37,932 nucleotides of DNA from Ophiocordyceps camponoti-saundersi (nom. inval.) (GCA_003339415.1 PDHQ01000314.1:1-37932); one strand, 5' to 3'; positions 11,750-25,300 are shown, counted from the stretch's first letter. Notes: generated by a model from the letters alone, not told the origin. Numbers and translations are program-made.

Positions 11750-14700
11750 AACCGTTTTCTTATATTTATAAAAGTCCTTTCTTAGAATATAAATAAGCGT
11801 ACTAAGCTAGCTAAGCTAGTACTTAGTAATAAATCGGATTATAATATTATTACTCTCTAGGAAACTATTAGCTATTTTAGCGCCGAGCCTCCTCCGCTTA
11901 GGACTTCGCCTTACCGCCTTATCTATAGCGGCGGCCGTGCTTTAGTTTATATTTATAAAAGATACGATATATTTATTTAGTTCCCGGAAATAAGGGAGGA
12001 CTAAATAAATATTACCTTCTATTCTAGACTTTAGCTTATTTCTATCTACTCTCCCCCTAATACCCCCTATAATAGTAGCTTTTTAATTTTTTAAAACCTT
12101 CCCCCGAACCCTAACTATATCCTAGTCGGTAATTTTAACTTATATTACTTACTTTAAGACTATTATAAGAGGCTCTCCGATAACTTAGATTAGCTAATCT
12201 ATAAGATAACTAAGCTATAACTTTAACTCCTTACCCTAAAAAGAGAATATACCCGAATTTTCTATAAATATAGGGATAATACGCTAAACTTAGTTTAAGC
12301 TACGGTAAACTCGTATATATATTATACTAATCTAAACCTTAACCTTACTAAATCTAACTATATCCCCTAATCTCTTATAGCTAGTATCCCTATATTTATA
12401 GTAGCGTATATACCGCGCTTATAATAAAAATAAGCGAACTTAGACCTAATTTACCGTAAGTCCTTAGCTAAGATTACCCTTTTACCTTCCCCTTTTACTA
12501 ACTTAATAGAGATTAATAACGCCCTTAACTAATTTTACTAAAAGCTATAACTTATTATTAACTAGATAGTGCTATTTATCGCCTTTTCCTATTCTCGCAA
12601 AGCGGCGTAGTTTACCTTAGCCGTAATTTTAGCTACTTAAGTAGCTAAGCGGGCCTAGCGTAAATATAAGTCCCTCCCCTTAAACTCCTCTTAGTAATAG
12701 CTTTAAGAGATAGCCTTTACTTAGAAAATAGCTATAAATTCGGTAAGATATACTTATTAGCGATTTTTCCTTTATATTATCGCTAGCTTACCCTTTAAGT
12801 TTTAATATATTAAGCGTTAAGCTTATATCTAAAGTAATCTCTCTTAAGATCTAGTTTATCTTTTTATATTAAGGATAACTAATAAATTTTAAGCTAATAG
12901 CTATATAGCTAAAGCTAATATTTTAGCTAATTAGTTTTTTCCTTAGCTCCGTAATATACCCCTAACCGACGCTAAACTGCTTAAACTTAAATTCTCTATT
13001 AATATTAAGATTACTTAAACTAATATTTTTATAACGCTTAAGTTAATAACTTTCTAGAAAATAGCTAAAGTAAATAATATTCCCGCTAGATTTCTTAAGA
13101 TATATTACCTTATCCTTATTACTTAGCTAGCTATAATTTTCTAAGCGTATATATAATTTAGTTACTTCCCGCCTTAGCTATAATTCGCTATTATAATTAT
13201 CCTACGTAAGTCTAGAAAGAAGCTAAAAGCTTACCGTAAAGTAAATACTTATAAGCTTATATCCCTATTATATTACTTAAGTAAAATCCTAAAAACTATA
13301 GTAAGATAATAAATTACTAAAGCTATAAAGTTATACTAACTCCTCCTTAAAAGCTAAATAGGTAATAGGCGGAACTAATTTATAAAGCTAGCTATCCTTA
13401 TAGTTACTAAGCTTATTTAAGCTACTTAAGCTAGGAAAGGAGTAGCGTTCTTTCTATAACTTAATATTAAGGGAGCGTTTAATATTATATATTATAATAA
13501 ACTTATTATTAAACTTAAATATTTAGGATTTTTAAACTAAATCTTAGCTTTCCTTAGTAGCTATTTATAAAACTATACCTCTTAACTTTACTTTAATAGT
13601 AAGATTTCGGAACTATATCGGATTAAGATTAGAGTTCCTTAAAGTTCGCCGCTCTCCGCTATCCTATTTATCCTATATATAGCCCTACTTTATAACTAGC
13701 TAGTATATAAGGAAGGAATATAAATAATTAGTTTTATAAATAATATAAACTTTTTTAGCGTTAGGCCTAACTTTAAGATAACTATAAGATAGTTTTAGGC
13801 CGTATAGGTAATATATAAATAATAAGCGCGTAATTATAGTATAAAATTTAGGCTAGAGAAAAGCGAGCTTATATATTTTTCCTAAAAATATACTCCGAAG
13901 ATAAACCTAGTCCGACTAGAGGATTACTAAGTTTATTTTATTTCCGAAGTAAAATTTCTAAGCGTTTAAATTTATTAGCGGCTATAATAGAAACCTTATC
14001 TGCGAATTATATATACTAAGCTCCTTTACTAAAACCTCGCCCTTTCTCTTTTATTTACCTTTACTTAAAGTTACCCCCTCGCCTAGGCTTATAAATTTTA
14101 TATAAAAGTTATCCGGTTACTTATTATATATACCGCTATTATATTTTATATTATTACCCTTATAGGCGGAAATTTACTAAATCTAGCTAAAGCCCTAAGA
14201 TTAAAATAATTACGATATTTTAAGATAATACTTAGAGCTTATAAAGCTACGCTTATTTATTACCTTAAAGCTAAGTTCTAAATTCCCTTACTTAATTTTT
14301 ACTTAAATAAAAGGAAGATTAATACCCTTCGCTGCTTAGAGGATATAATAATATTAGATAAGATTTAAACCGCCTTTAAAAATATCTCGAAGTTCCTATT
14401 ACGCTTCTCCCCTTATTAATTAATAAAATAATAAAAAGCTAGGTAGCCGCTAAAGGAATATATATATTAAGTTCGAATATAGATAAGATACGATATATTA
14501 CCCCTTAATAAGAAGTTTATAACTAACCTTCTCTGCTAGGATTAGAAAGTATAGTAAGAGAACTCCGAAGACCGGCTATATATAAGATATTTTAAGCTTA
14601 CTTTTTTTCCTTTTAACTTCCCGCCTTACCTCGATAAGGCGAAGTCGCTTAAAAGATATAAAGACTTACCGAAATATATTAGCACTATAATTATATAACT

Positions 14701-15000
14701 CTATATAGGTAAAATTAGTCTTAGAGAGTTCTTTTTTTATAAGTATATATTAGAAATAGTTTTCCTTTTATATTAATATAATATTAAACTAGAGAATATT
14801 TATTATTTACTTTTTTAATACCTTTAATTAGTTAAATAGTGCTATAAATTACCTTAGCTTATCTCCTCTAATACTAAATTACGACTAAAGCTTAACTACT
14901 ATTTATTAGCGATTATAATTATAAAGTAAATACTCCGATATATTAACTTATATTAATTCTAGCTTATTAATACTCTTTACGCTAATACTCTTAAGTTTAA
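11750..15000 (+). pseudogene. LINE L2 ORF2: endonuclease-reverse transcriptase
   Basis: One reading register carries all the motifs. An endonuclease N-terminus (LQE-like, about 11855) and YSPPNTPY lead to VGNFNLYYLL (12125-12157, from VGDFNLHHPLW). RT follows: LNIKGAFNI (13460, motif A, from LDIKGAFD), VPxSSPLSAILF (13634, motif B, x is a stop from Gln) and FINN (13733, motif C, from FVDD). Then come the inter-domain YKATxIYYL segment (14237) and a GKxxLREF motif (14708) typical of the C-terminal end. All these codons fall in the same frame over about 2.6 kb, so the gene has lost function by base changes, not by indels. TAA/TAG sit where Gln or Trp belong. The RNase H catalytic residues were not located with confidence. 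Confidence 0.85.
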
Positions 15001-15129
15001 CTAAAGCTAAATATAGCTTTATCTTATATAAATTATCGTAACTATAATATTATTAATTTACTTACTTTATTTATAATTTACTTTATATCTTAAGGGAATT
15101 TACGTTTATTAAGTTTAAGTTATTATCTC

Positions 15130-16570
15130 CTCTCCTATTTAATAACTCCTTAACTTCTCCGGCTACCTTATTAGTAAGAGTAACCGCGGACTAATATTAG
15201 CCCTATAACGCGAGTTTACTTAGCGTAAAGCTACTAAGACTTAAAGCGAGGCGCGTCCTACTTAAAGTTATTATTAGCGCGGTAACTTATAATAAGTTTA
15301 GCGTAATAGTTAGCTATAAAGTAGTCGCTTACTATTACGATAAGCTTAAAGTAATAATTAGCTTAAGTAAAGTTACTTATCGCTAAAATAAGCTTAGAGT
15401 AATAATAGGATCTAGCGTAGTAGCGGGCTATATATTACTAAGAGTAATTACTATTAGCGTTAGTTTATTATCCTTATTAAGGAATAACTTATTTAACTTT
15501 AAAATTTCTAAATATTTTAGCGATAACTTATAACTGCGGAGCCCCCCGCGCCTCCTTAATACTCCGCTAAGGTATAGCTTAAGTTTATACTTTTTTAGTA
15601 ACTCTAAGTTAGTAAGAGGTAAGTTACGTTAGAAACTAACTAATTAAAACTCCTAGCTAATACTAGCTTATTAAATAACTTAAAGTAAGGCGCTTTTAAA
15701 TATCTAAAAAATATAAGACTTAGCTAAATCTATCCTTATTATAATAATATTATAGTTTATTATAGCTACGTAAATATTAATAGCTATTATAGCGGCCGCC
15801 GCCTTAATTAAGGTCTCCTTTACCGTAAGTAACCTAGCTACCTCCTTACTAATTAGGCTTATCTTTATTATATTTAGCGCTAGCGTAGCCTCTAACCTTA
15901 AAACTTTATTATTACCGAAACTAACTTAGCGTAAGCTTCTTCTCTTACTTTCCTTAAGGTATACCTTAGCGAGATATAAACGCTTTAAGTTAATAGTAAA
16001 AATAAGTAAGTTATTATTATTATTATTTATATCTAGTATAATTATAGGAGTCTTAAGCGTAGCGCGAGCTTTCTTCTTAATAAGATATATTTAAACTACG
16101 GTAAGAGATATCTATCTCTTACCTTTACTTTTTAAAAGCGCTATAAGCGCTACCTTAGTAAGCTTCGTTATTACTAGCTTATATATCCCGCTTACCTTAT
16201 AAGTTATATTTACCCCTACCTTAAGTAGAGCCTAAGCTAGCTTTCTTAGCTTCTTAAATATTACCGCTATTTTTTTACCTAAGTTTAATATATTATAAGC
16301 TATACTTATAAAGCCTAAAGTTTATTAATTAATATAAGCGTTAACTTACTTTAAGGTAGCGTAAATTAACTTAAGTACGGAGATAGATATCTCCCCCCCC
16401 TCTCCCTCTACCTCCTTTACCTTTTTTACGACTTTAATACGGATACCCCCTAAAGCGTTCCTTACCTCGACTATATTCTTATAAATATAGCTTTAGCTTA
16501 AATTTTAAATTAAGGTAAGATCCTCCTTAGCTATAGCTTATACCCCTCCGAACTTTTATTATTTATTATA
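15130..16570 (-). pseudogene. Unrecognised coding-like tract antisense to LINE L2 3' region
   Basis: On the minus strand, from about 16500 down to about 15750, one frame has only some seven stops in roughly 330 codons, far fewer than the surrounding DNA; all are TAA or TAG. The implied protein is rich in Lys, Leu and Ile. It has an acidic-glycine patch near 16390 and a run of Asn (likely Asp/Asn before RIP) near 16020, then more basic helical sequence. Below 15460 the frame becomes low in complexity. I do not recognise the family. A similar tract, also minus-strand with an Asn run, lies downstream of LINE L3 (27510-28847 continuing at 32442). It could be a separate gene or the remnant of another element. 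Confidence 0.5.
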
Positions 16571-17216
16571 ATATTTAGCTTATATAATATATAGCTTTAT
16601 AGCGTTATTCTTAAGCTAGAGATATATAAGTATATAAGTAAAATTCGTCTAAGTATAAGTAATATACGCGCGCGCGTTCGTAGCTACTAAATATTAGCTT
16701 AATCTTATTAATATATAGCTTAGATAAGGCGCGACTTACTTAGCTAATTCTAATAGCTAGCGTATAAATAGCGGACGCGGTCTTAAGTAAGTTTAGAAAC
16801 GTAACTATTATAAAGCGTAGCTTATTCGTTACTAATCTTTATATTATAATCGCAGGCTATCGCTATTATAATAAAGGAAGTTAAAGTTAATATTATTTAT
16901 AAAGAAAAAAAGCCTTACGCTATATAAGCTATAAGATTTTATACCCCGCGGTAGCCTACTTACTAATTACGGGGCGCCGCGGTATATACTAATATATACC
17001 TCTTTATTTTATAGCGGTATATACCTCCTTCCCCCGCTAAGGTTATAGCTTATATTTACCCTCTTACGGCTAAGGTTCGCAGCTATTTCCGTCTTAGTAA
17101 CCCCTAAACCCCAGCTCGTTTTACCCTAAACCCGCTATTATAACCTAGCGGACTAGCACGAGGCCCGCTATAGCACCCTCTCCCTACTTACTATTCTTAC
17201 CTTGCTAGCTACCGAC
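16571..17216. other. LINE 3' interval with GC-rich pockets
   Basis: This is AT-rich DNA with several GC-rich segments, including inverted CCGCGG-containing sequences around 16946-16985 and repeated GCGGTATATAC motifs at 16978-17025. CpA/TpG dinucleotides become more frequent from about 17080 (CCCCAGC, GCACC, TTGC), so RIP was weaker towards the element tail. I see no gene. Confidence 0.4.
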
Positions 17217-17325
17217 TACTTAGTAAGGGGTTTTCCCCTAGGCCCGGCCCGGTTTTTCCCCTTTTCCTACCCTTTATATACCTAGACACCTTATAGGTCC
17301 TTAGAGTAATATAATATATATATAT
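17217..17325 (+). repeat. LINE L2 3' tail with GGGG-TTTT-CCCC hairpin
   Basis: The tail holds a GGGGTTTTCCCC hairpin (17227-17238), then GGTTTTTCCCC, then CCTAGACACC, a TTAGAGTAATATAAT segment and an AT repeat. The same series occurs in the SINE tail at 27384-27485. This shared end is the sequence a LINE reverse transcriptase would recognise. Confidence 0.65.
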
Positions 17326-17459
17326 TTAAATATAACTAGCTATAATTATAGGAATCTACTTATAATTAGAAGAAAGTAATTATTTATTCCTATTAAGCTA
17401 ATTAGCGTTTCTTTTTATATTTTATTAATAATAATCCTAGATAGTTTTAATATATAAAG

Positions 17460-18447
17460 CGCTAGGCGCGGCCTCGTAATAAAATACTAGCTAAGCTTAT
17501 TTACCTCCTAGCCTTATAGGACTTAAGTAAAGGAGAGGCCGTATTCTTCGAAGATAAAGCACGCGTCTTAGTAGATAAGTTTTTTTTACCTATCCTTAAC
17601 CTCCCCTTAATAGATTATAAAATACTTAAACTTAGCTTTATTATAAAATAATATATTATTATAAACGATATTCGGGCTACTTTTTATACTATATTATTAT
17701 AGAAAATAACTAAGTTAAATTAAATTTTAACTTACTTCTTTAAGATATATTACCTAGTCCTTTATATATAGCTTACTTATATTTTTTATATATATTTCTA
17801 GCTTAGCTATTTCCTAGGTTAACTCCGTATTATTATTATAATAATATTATATAAGTAAAATAAGAAGCTAGAAATCTACCGGTAAGCTAATAGCTATAAG
17901 CTAATCTCCTTTTTATATTACCTTAGTAAAATACTTAAGTTTATTATAAGTAAGAGGTTATCTAATACTGCTAAATTATACTAGCTTCTCCCTAATAATT
18001 AGATTAGTAATAGATAAAATAAAAAAATAGAACTAACTATTTTTATAATTATAAAACTTATTTAAGCTACTTAAGCTAAGAAAGGGGTCGCCTCTTTCCT
18101 ATAACTTAATATAAAGGGAGCTTTTAATACTATTTATTATAATAAATTACTTTATAAACTCGCGTATATAAGGTACCTTATTTAAATTTATACTTTCTTA
18201 TAAAGCTACCTTAGCTATTACTTTTTATATTTACGCTTTAATAGATAGATTTTAGCACTTTTCCTTATTTAAACTAAAATTCCTTAAGGCTTACCGCTTT
18301 CTATTATACTTTTTATCCTTTATATAACGCCGCTTTACTAATAATTAAAATATAAACCTAAGCTAGAAATTATTAAGTTTATTAATAATACAAACCTCCT
18401 TAATATTAGATTAAGTACCGCTATAATTATAAGACGCTTTTAGTTAA
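17460..18447 (+). pseudogene. LINE L3 ORF2, first part: reverse transcriptase
   Basis: This is a 5'-truncated second LINE, related to L2 but clearly a different copy. The frame carries LNIKGAFNT (18105, motif A), PxGLPLSIILFILY (18282, motif B, x a stop from Gln) and FINNTNLL (18378, motif C, from FVDD). It is cut at 18447 by element D. The rest of the protein resumes at 25724 in the correct register once one copy of the 5-bp duplication is removed. The left boundary is approximate and no ORF1 is present. Confidence 0.8.
18443..18447. repeat. Target-site duplication GTTAA, left copy (element D)
   Basis: GTTAA immediately precedes the left terminal repeat and is repeated at 25719-25723 immediately after the right one. 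A 5-bp duplication is what LTR-retrotransposon integrases produce. Confidence 0.9.
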
Positions 18448-18748
18448 TATTAAGTAGTTTTTATATATATATATAAGTAAGAGAAAGTAAAGGTAACCTA
18501 TATTAAGTATAATTAGAGATAGATGCCCTTCCTTTATCGTACGAGGAAGAGCGGCTATATAGCTAGATAGCACTCTACTTCTATACCCTCCTTCTTCTTA
18601 TCTAAGCTACCTCCTACCTCCTAAGTCGTACGAGGCACGACTTAAGTAGTAATATATATTTTATTAAAGGCTTCCCTATATCCGTACTATCTTTTATATA
18701 TATATCGTATATTAGATATAAAGGGGTATAGAGAGATAATATCTAATA
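18448..18748 (+). repeat. Element D left terminal repeat (LTR)
   Basis: 301 bp. It differs from the right copy mainly by C/T and G/A changes. In several places this copy is the more mutated one (for example TAATATATATTTTATT against TGATATATATTTTGTT), and occasionally it is the less mutated (GATGCC against GATACC). Confidence 0.9.
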
Positions 18749-19157
18749 CTCGATTTTTTCTTTTTATAAAGAGATATATTAAATAAAAAGGTATTATACG
18801 AAGAAAAAACTTTATCTTTCTAAAAAGTAGACGTTTCTAGAGAAAAATAATTATATAATATTAAATAAGTATATAATCGAAAAATTCTATAAAGGTAAAT
18901 AACGCCCGTAATACCGTGGTAAAAAAAGATAAAGAAAATAAGCTACTAGCCGAAAAATAAAAATCGGGTTATTATATAATCTAATCTATAATATATTTTT
19001 ATAAAGTTTTACTATAAAGGTCTCTTATAGTCGTAATATTAAGAAAAATAAGTAGAAAACCGATTTTCTATAACCTTATATTAAAAATATTAAAAAATAT
19101 TACGAAAAATAGGAATTAAAAATCGGATTTTGCCGCCTCTTACCGCCTTTAGAGGGG

Positions 19158-19226
19158 TATAAAAACCCCTCCTCGCTCCCTCTCTCTCCCTCTCTCTTTC
19201 TCTTCCTTTCTTCTTCTTTCTTCTTT
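19158..19226 (+). promoter_or_regulatory. Internal TATA box and pyrimidine leader of element D
   Basis: TATAAAAA at 19158-19165 lies in the loop of a GAGGGGT/ACCCCTC hairpin. About 60 bases of almost pure C and T (CTCTCTCC, TTCTTCTTTC) follow. A TATA box followed by a CT-rich stretch up to the start site is the usual layout of a fungal RNA polymerase II core promoter. It precedes the giant frame by about 200 bp and lies inside the element, not in its LTR. Confidence 0.5.
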
Positions 19227-19389
19227 AAGCTAATTAATAAAGATAATAACGATAACTAGAAAAATCTTTAATAAAAATTAATAAGTTATATAATATACTT
19301 AAGTTATTTTTATTAATAGTTATTAATTATATAATATACCTCCTTATCTTAATAGCGTTATAGCTTATTAACCTAAGTTTTACTAAGTT

Positions 19390-22300
19390 TATATATTTTA
19401 TAATAAAGAGGATAACCGGCGTTTTATATAGTAAATATCCTTAAATATAAGAAAAAAAGGTTTAGCTATCGTACGATAATAATACTAATAGGAGAGTAAT
19501 AAGCGGAGATCTAACTAGTAGCTATATTATTATCCGATATCTTTATCCGCCTTAATAATACTTAGGATCCTAAGTATATCGAGGCTATTATTATCTAACG
19601 CCTAAGTTATTTTCTAGCGGTTTTTCTTATAAGTTATAGTAAGGTAATAGTAAAATTATACTATATTTACGCTAAAAATCCTTACTTTTTTAATATATAT
19701 CGGATAAATAATAATAAGGCTTATACTACTTATATATAGCGGTTTTATATAATAAGATACTTTTTTATATAATAGGGTTAAGTATTATAAACTCTTAGGC
19801 CGGCACCTTATACCTTAGTAACTACTCCTATTAAGTCGCCCGATAGCCGGCGGCGGGGATAGGTAATAATAATACTAAGCGGAGCGCCTCCTAACGCGGA
19901 GGAGTATATTACTATCTTAGATAACGAGTAGTAAGGGGCGGTAGTAGAAAAGAAGTAATAGTAAGATTAGATAACGAGGAAAAAGAAAAAGAAAAAAAAT
20001 TAGGCGTTTAGGACTTATAGCTTTACTTTAAAATTAGGCGTAGGGGTCGGATAATACCCGGAAAAAATTAATAGTAATTTTTATATAAAAATAATAGAAA
20101 AAAAACGTAAAAATATAAAAAAAATAGTAAAAATAAAGAGTTAAATAAGGTAAAGATATAAGAAAAAAAAAGTATAAGTTTTATATAACTTAAGTAAGTT
20201 ATTAAACGGTAGCTTTAATTTGTAACTTATAGGAATTTATAGAAATAAAGGTTAATAAGGCTAAGTTAGGGCTATTCTTAATATAGGCGTCGGCCGGGTT
20301 ATTTTTACTATTAATCTATTATATTTCTAAAATTTCCTTACGCTTATATAACTTATAAATAGCTATAATATCGATTATTAACTATTTTTCTATTATTAAG
20401 CTAAGCTATACTAAGTAATCGTATAACGAATATAAGTTTATATAAAGAATAAGGGGGATCGAAGGCGTGCTTAGGGATCGTACGATAGCCTAAGTAATCG
20501 AGTAAAAAGCTAGGCTAATATTAACGCTATTTACTATACCGTAAAGTTCGCTTACTAGGATACTTCGAGTAACCTTTTTATACTTCGTAAAGGTTTAGTA
20601 AAGGATATTACCTTATATAACGAATAAGTTAGAGGACCGGTTTTCCTTACTAAGGATAATTAAGGTACTAAGTTATAAGGTAAGGTCCCTATTATTCGCG
20701 AATAACCCGTCCGTAAAAATAAATAGTTTCGTATAAGATAAGTTAAGCGGAATAAACTATAAACCGCGGGTAGTATTATTAATCTATTACTAGATATATT
20801 TATTAAGAGCTAAAATATCCTATAAGAAAGGATTAATTACTTAAGCAGCTACTATAAGGTTATATAACGCCTCTAGTTAATAAGTAAAAGTAATATATAC
20901 TCCTTGGGCTTATTAGCTAATAAAGTCTTACGGGGTAATATCGGCGGTTAGGTTAATAACGTAAAGGCCTTTTACCTATCTTTTCTATATAAGAACGATA
21001 TTATATAATTCGCGCGTAATATAATTACTATTAAAGTTAATAGATAAGCTATTAGTAAAGAATATTTTAGGCTTCGTATAAAGCTTTGCCCGTTTTAACT
21101 TATTTTCCTTAAGTTTAGAAAATATATCGGACGTAAAAGAGAATATATCGTCTATTTATAAGCCCGTTATTCCGAATAAGTTAGGGCTAGCTATTATAAA
21201 TAAAAGATATAAATCGTATAATAAGGGCGTTATATAAAGGTTTATACGATAATAATTATAATATATCTTAAACTAGTATAATCTTAATTCTACTAGCTTA
21301 TATAGCGGCTTTTTAATATATAAAAAAGTATAGGGTAAATATTAATCTTATAGTTTTTTAGAAAAGTATATATATATCGTATAACTTAAAAGATTAGCAG
21401 ACTACGTATACGCTTACGTAATATCTTATAGTTCGCCTTAGCAGTTATATAACTTTATAAAGGTAAGTCTAAGGGTAAGAAGAAGGCGCTATAATATACG
21501 TAGAATTATAGGTAATTATATAAGAATTTCTTCTTTACTATTATTACCGTAGCTTTAAATAACTAGCTAGGATTTTTCGTAGGGGCTATTATTTAGATTC
21601 TTTACCTCTTATACGAGACGTGTCTTAAAAATACGTTTAGTAGGGTCTAAAAAAAGGTTATATCGGACGAAGGTAAAGATTTCTTATATAAAAAGGGTAT
21701 TAATTTCCTTATAGTTAGAGGCTTTAAATAGTTATCCTAAGGTAGTAATAATACCTTATTACCGTAATTATACGGTAAGTACGTAGTTATCTTTTTCCTT
21801 TATAGTAATAAATATAGAGGGAAAAGCTTCGTACGAGTTTTTATTATACGGGGGTATAATCGGGATTTCGAACTATACCTTTTTCTTTATAAGTATAGTA
21901 GGGAGGGAGCGGAGATAAGGTTTAACCTATATTATACGAAATCTAGTTAATCTTATAGGGAGTTTAAGGATAAGATTCTAGCTATCGAAACTAGAAATAT
22001 AGAAAGGACCTTACTATTTATTCTTTTTACGCTAAATAAGAACTTCGCTTTAAAAGGGAAGTAATAAGATATTATATAAGTTAGGTCCGTTTCGGGTATA
22101 AAGAGCGCGTAAAATATCCGCTCGAGCTTTAATTTATCGTACCTATATTATAGCGCGCTTAATCGCTCGGGCTTTTATAGTAATATTAGGGGCTAAGAGT
22201 AAGTTATACGAAATATAGGGGTAAGCGCTAAAAATAAGAAATATCGGGATAAAGCTATCTAATCTAGCTATATCGTTAATAGCCTTAATAGCTATTTAAA

Positions 22301-25300
22301 AGATAGTTATATTATCGGTCTTAGTGCTAATTTCCTATTATAAGATATCGTACGCCCGCCTAAAAGGGGCGTATATATATTTAACTTTACTAATCGCTTA
22401 ATACGCTTCGACGGGTATTTCCTTATATATAGTGCTAAGTAGTTTTGCGTTCGTACGAAACTTTAGAGAGGAAAAATTAATCTTAGCGTTATAAGAGATA
22501 ATATTTAGTAAGCCTTAGTATATATAAATCTAGTACTTATATAAGGCGTTCTAAGCGTCTGCTACCGATATACTTTATATAAAGGCAGCTACTTAGAAAG
22601 ATATAGCTTCGTTAATAGCGTATAAGACTAGCTTACTATAAAAGTAAAAAACGTCGATAATTAGCAAGTAGTTAAAATCGTAGTTATCTTTAAGGGAGAA
22701 TTTAAATCGCCGAGGTTTTAAGTTATACGATTAGTATTAGTAGTATAAATATTAGATTAATTTAAAAGCTATAGGGGTTATATCCGAAAAGCTAGCTTTT
22801 TTTAGTAAGTTATAAAGCTATTATATATAAGGGTAGCTAAAATATTAGTAAAGCTATCGTAACTTTTATTTTATATAATATAACGTAAATTCCTATTTAA
22901 AGATATTAAAGAATAGGTATCCCTATTTCCTAATAATAGGGATTATTATACTATTATATTATACGATAATATCTTTTATATTATTATAGAAGGCGCGAAG
23001 GCGGTCGGCATCTTTAAGGTAAAAGAGGAAAGGAGTAGAAATATCGAGGATATAATAAAAGACTTTGCCGAGTAAGTTTCGTATGATAATAGTTCTAATT
23101 AGCTAAGTAGGTTCTAAGGAGCTAAAATAGATTATATTCTTAGTTAAGGTTTAGTTAATAGTTATACGAAGGTATTCCCGGATATAAGCTTCTACTTATA
23201 GTTTACTTATAGTTAAGATTTATATAGCTCTTATATCTTAAAGCTCGCTTTAGTATATCGTACGATATATATTAGAAAGGAGGAATTATTCCGCGGGAAC
23301 TAATAAGGCCTTTAGTTAGTAGATATTATCGCCTATAAGGCGGTATATATAGGCCGCTATAATAAAAAATAAAACCGCGTTTTCGCCGCTAACGATTTCT
23401 TCTTTAATATCGGAGTCTTCGTTATATAATTATAAAAACTAAGAATCTTATTTATTAGAACCTTCGTATAATAGGAGGAATACGCTAAATTCTTCCTTTA
23501 TAAGGGGGTCCTAGCTAGTTTCTTTATAACTAGTAAAGTACTACTTATATACGCGTTAAATATTATCCGACTTATAGTTTATAAACTAATATCTTTCCTT
23601 TTTATAAACGAAGTACCTTCGTATCGTACGAGGTTAGAACTAGCGTCGCTATAAGGAAAAATATTATATAGGGGGCGATCGTTATTAGCAGGGGGTAAAA
23701 GAAGATTATCCGAGGTTTATACGATACTTATTATAATTAAGGTAGCGTTATTCGATAAAAAACTAGTTAGTAGTTTTATCCGTAATAATAGTAAGGGAGG
23801 AATAAAGGTAATTAATAAATATTTCGTATAACGTATTTTAGAATATTATAGCTAATTCGAGTTCTAAAACGCCGCGATAAGCTCGTACGATAGTAGTAAA
23901 AAGTTACTTTTCTCCTTAATAGTCGGATCTAAGAGCTCGTTAAATAAGTCGGAGTTTATTAAGGAGGGTATCGAGTAAATCTATTATAGTTTTATCGGGG
24001 TTTTCTTATCGTACGATATTAAAAGAAAAAGTAATCTAATCTATCTAATATAACGAATAGTTTATATAAATATTAAAGTGCGTATTTAAAAGAGTATAAA
24101 TTTTATCCTATTTTTTATCTAATTTAATAAAGTATAAATAATAATCTTAAGCTTTATCTAAAAAGATATCCGGAAAAATAGCGTAAAATTAATCTTCTAT
24201 TATACTAATATAAGAGTAATAGCTAATAAAAATCCTAGCCTTATTAATTAGTATATTATACGGCCGCCTTATATAATTCTAATCTTTTCGCTAACTTTTA
24301 AGGAAGGCGGTAACTTTATCTAAGGAGATTAGTTTATTTACTACCTTTTATATTAGTAGTAGTATATAGACTTATATAATACCTATTAAAGCTTAATTTA
24401 TCGGCTCCGGGAGGGTCTAAGTTAGGGTTACCGAAAGTAGCTATATATTTAAGTCGTATAAAGTAGTTAACTTCTACGTAAAGGTTATACGAAGTAGGGG
24501 TTTAGCTAAGATACTTCGTAGTAGCTATATTAAGGTATATCTTAACTTAGGGGGCTATGCTAAGTATAAAGCTTATATCGTACGATTTAGAAAAGTTAGT
24601 TTAGAAGAGGGGGGGTAGTTTAACCGTATAGAAGGGGCTCCTTATAAGTTAGGGTATAAAACGTCTTCCGGTTTAGTCTTAAGGAGTCGTATAAAGCGTT
24701 TAATTAATATACTATTTCCGATAAGCGGGACGTATCGTACGACTATAATTTAAGTTAGTTCTTTTAAGAATATACGGTAGATATATTTTAGCTAATAGTA
24801 GGTCTATCCTTAAAGTTCCGATTAGATCGTATAAAGAAGGTTTTCCTTATAGAGGTTAAAGTATATAATATCGTATATCTACTAAGTAATAAATATTATT
24901 AATTTAATCTTATCGGGAGGTTATATAAGGTCGGGTTATATATCCTAATAAAGCGGGTTCGTATTTTAAGTTTAGATATAAGGGTTAATTTTACTTCCTT
25001 CTATTATTTTATTATACGAAGCTAAAGTCTCGTTTATTACCGTTATTATAGTTAACGTATTTACTACTTCTTATTTAACTTCTAAGGTTATAAAAGCTAT
25101 ATTATCGTTATTATATTTCTAGAACGCTATTAAAAGTAATATCGTGCGACTAATAAAAAAAGTACTAGGCTAAATATAGCTTTTCGGTAAGGACTTTATT
25201 ATTAGTAAGTATCGTACGTTACCTTAATCTTTTAGTCTTAATAGTAGCACTAGGCAAAAAATAGCTCTTCGGTAAGAACTAGTATTAAGAAGTAAGGTAA

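Larger units (their letters stand above)
10115..17325 (+). mobile_element. LINE L2, Tad1/I-like non-LTR retrotransposon, RIP-altered
   Basis: The order is a GC-rich 5' segment (10115-10220), ORF1 with CCHC zinc knuckles, ORF2 with endonuclease, RT and a C-terminal region, a 3' interval with an opposite-strand coding-like tract, and a tail with a GGGG-TTTT-CCCC hairpin ending in an AT-repeat. That order fits Tad1-clade elements of filamentous ascomycetes. The left end is inferred from the change of content and the right end from the tail shared with the SINE at 26896-27485. I see no clear target duplication. The 2.2-kb 3' interval is unusually long for a LINE, so a second nested fragment is possible there. 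Confidence 0.65.

Noticed and set aside
22950..22990. LYDNIF in the giant frame as an RT catalytic box (xDD)
   Set aside because: There are no supporting RT motifs (no PQG-type segment, no upstream motif A) at the right distances, in contrast to both LINE copies, where all three are visible.
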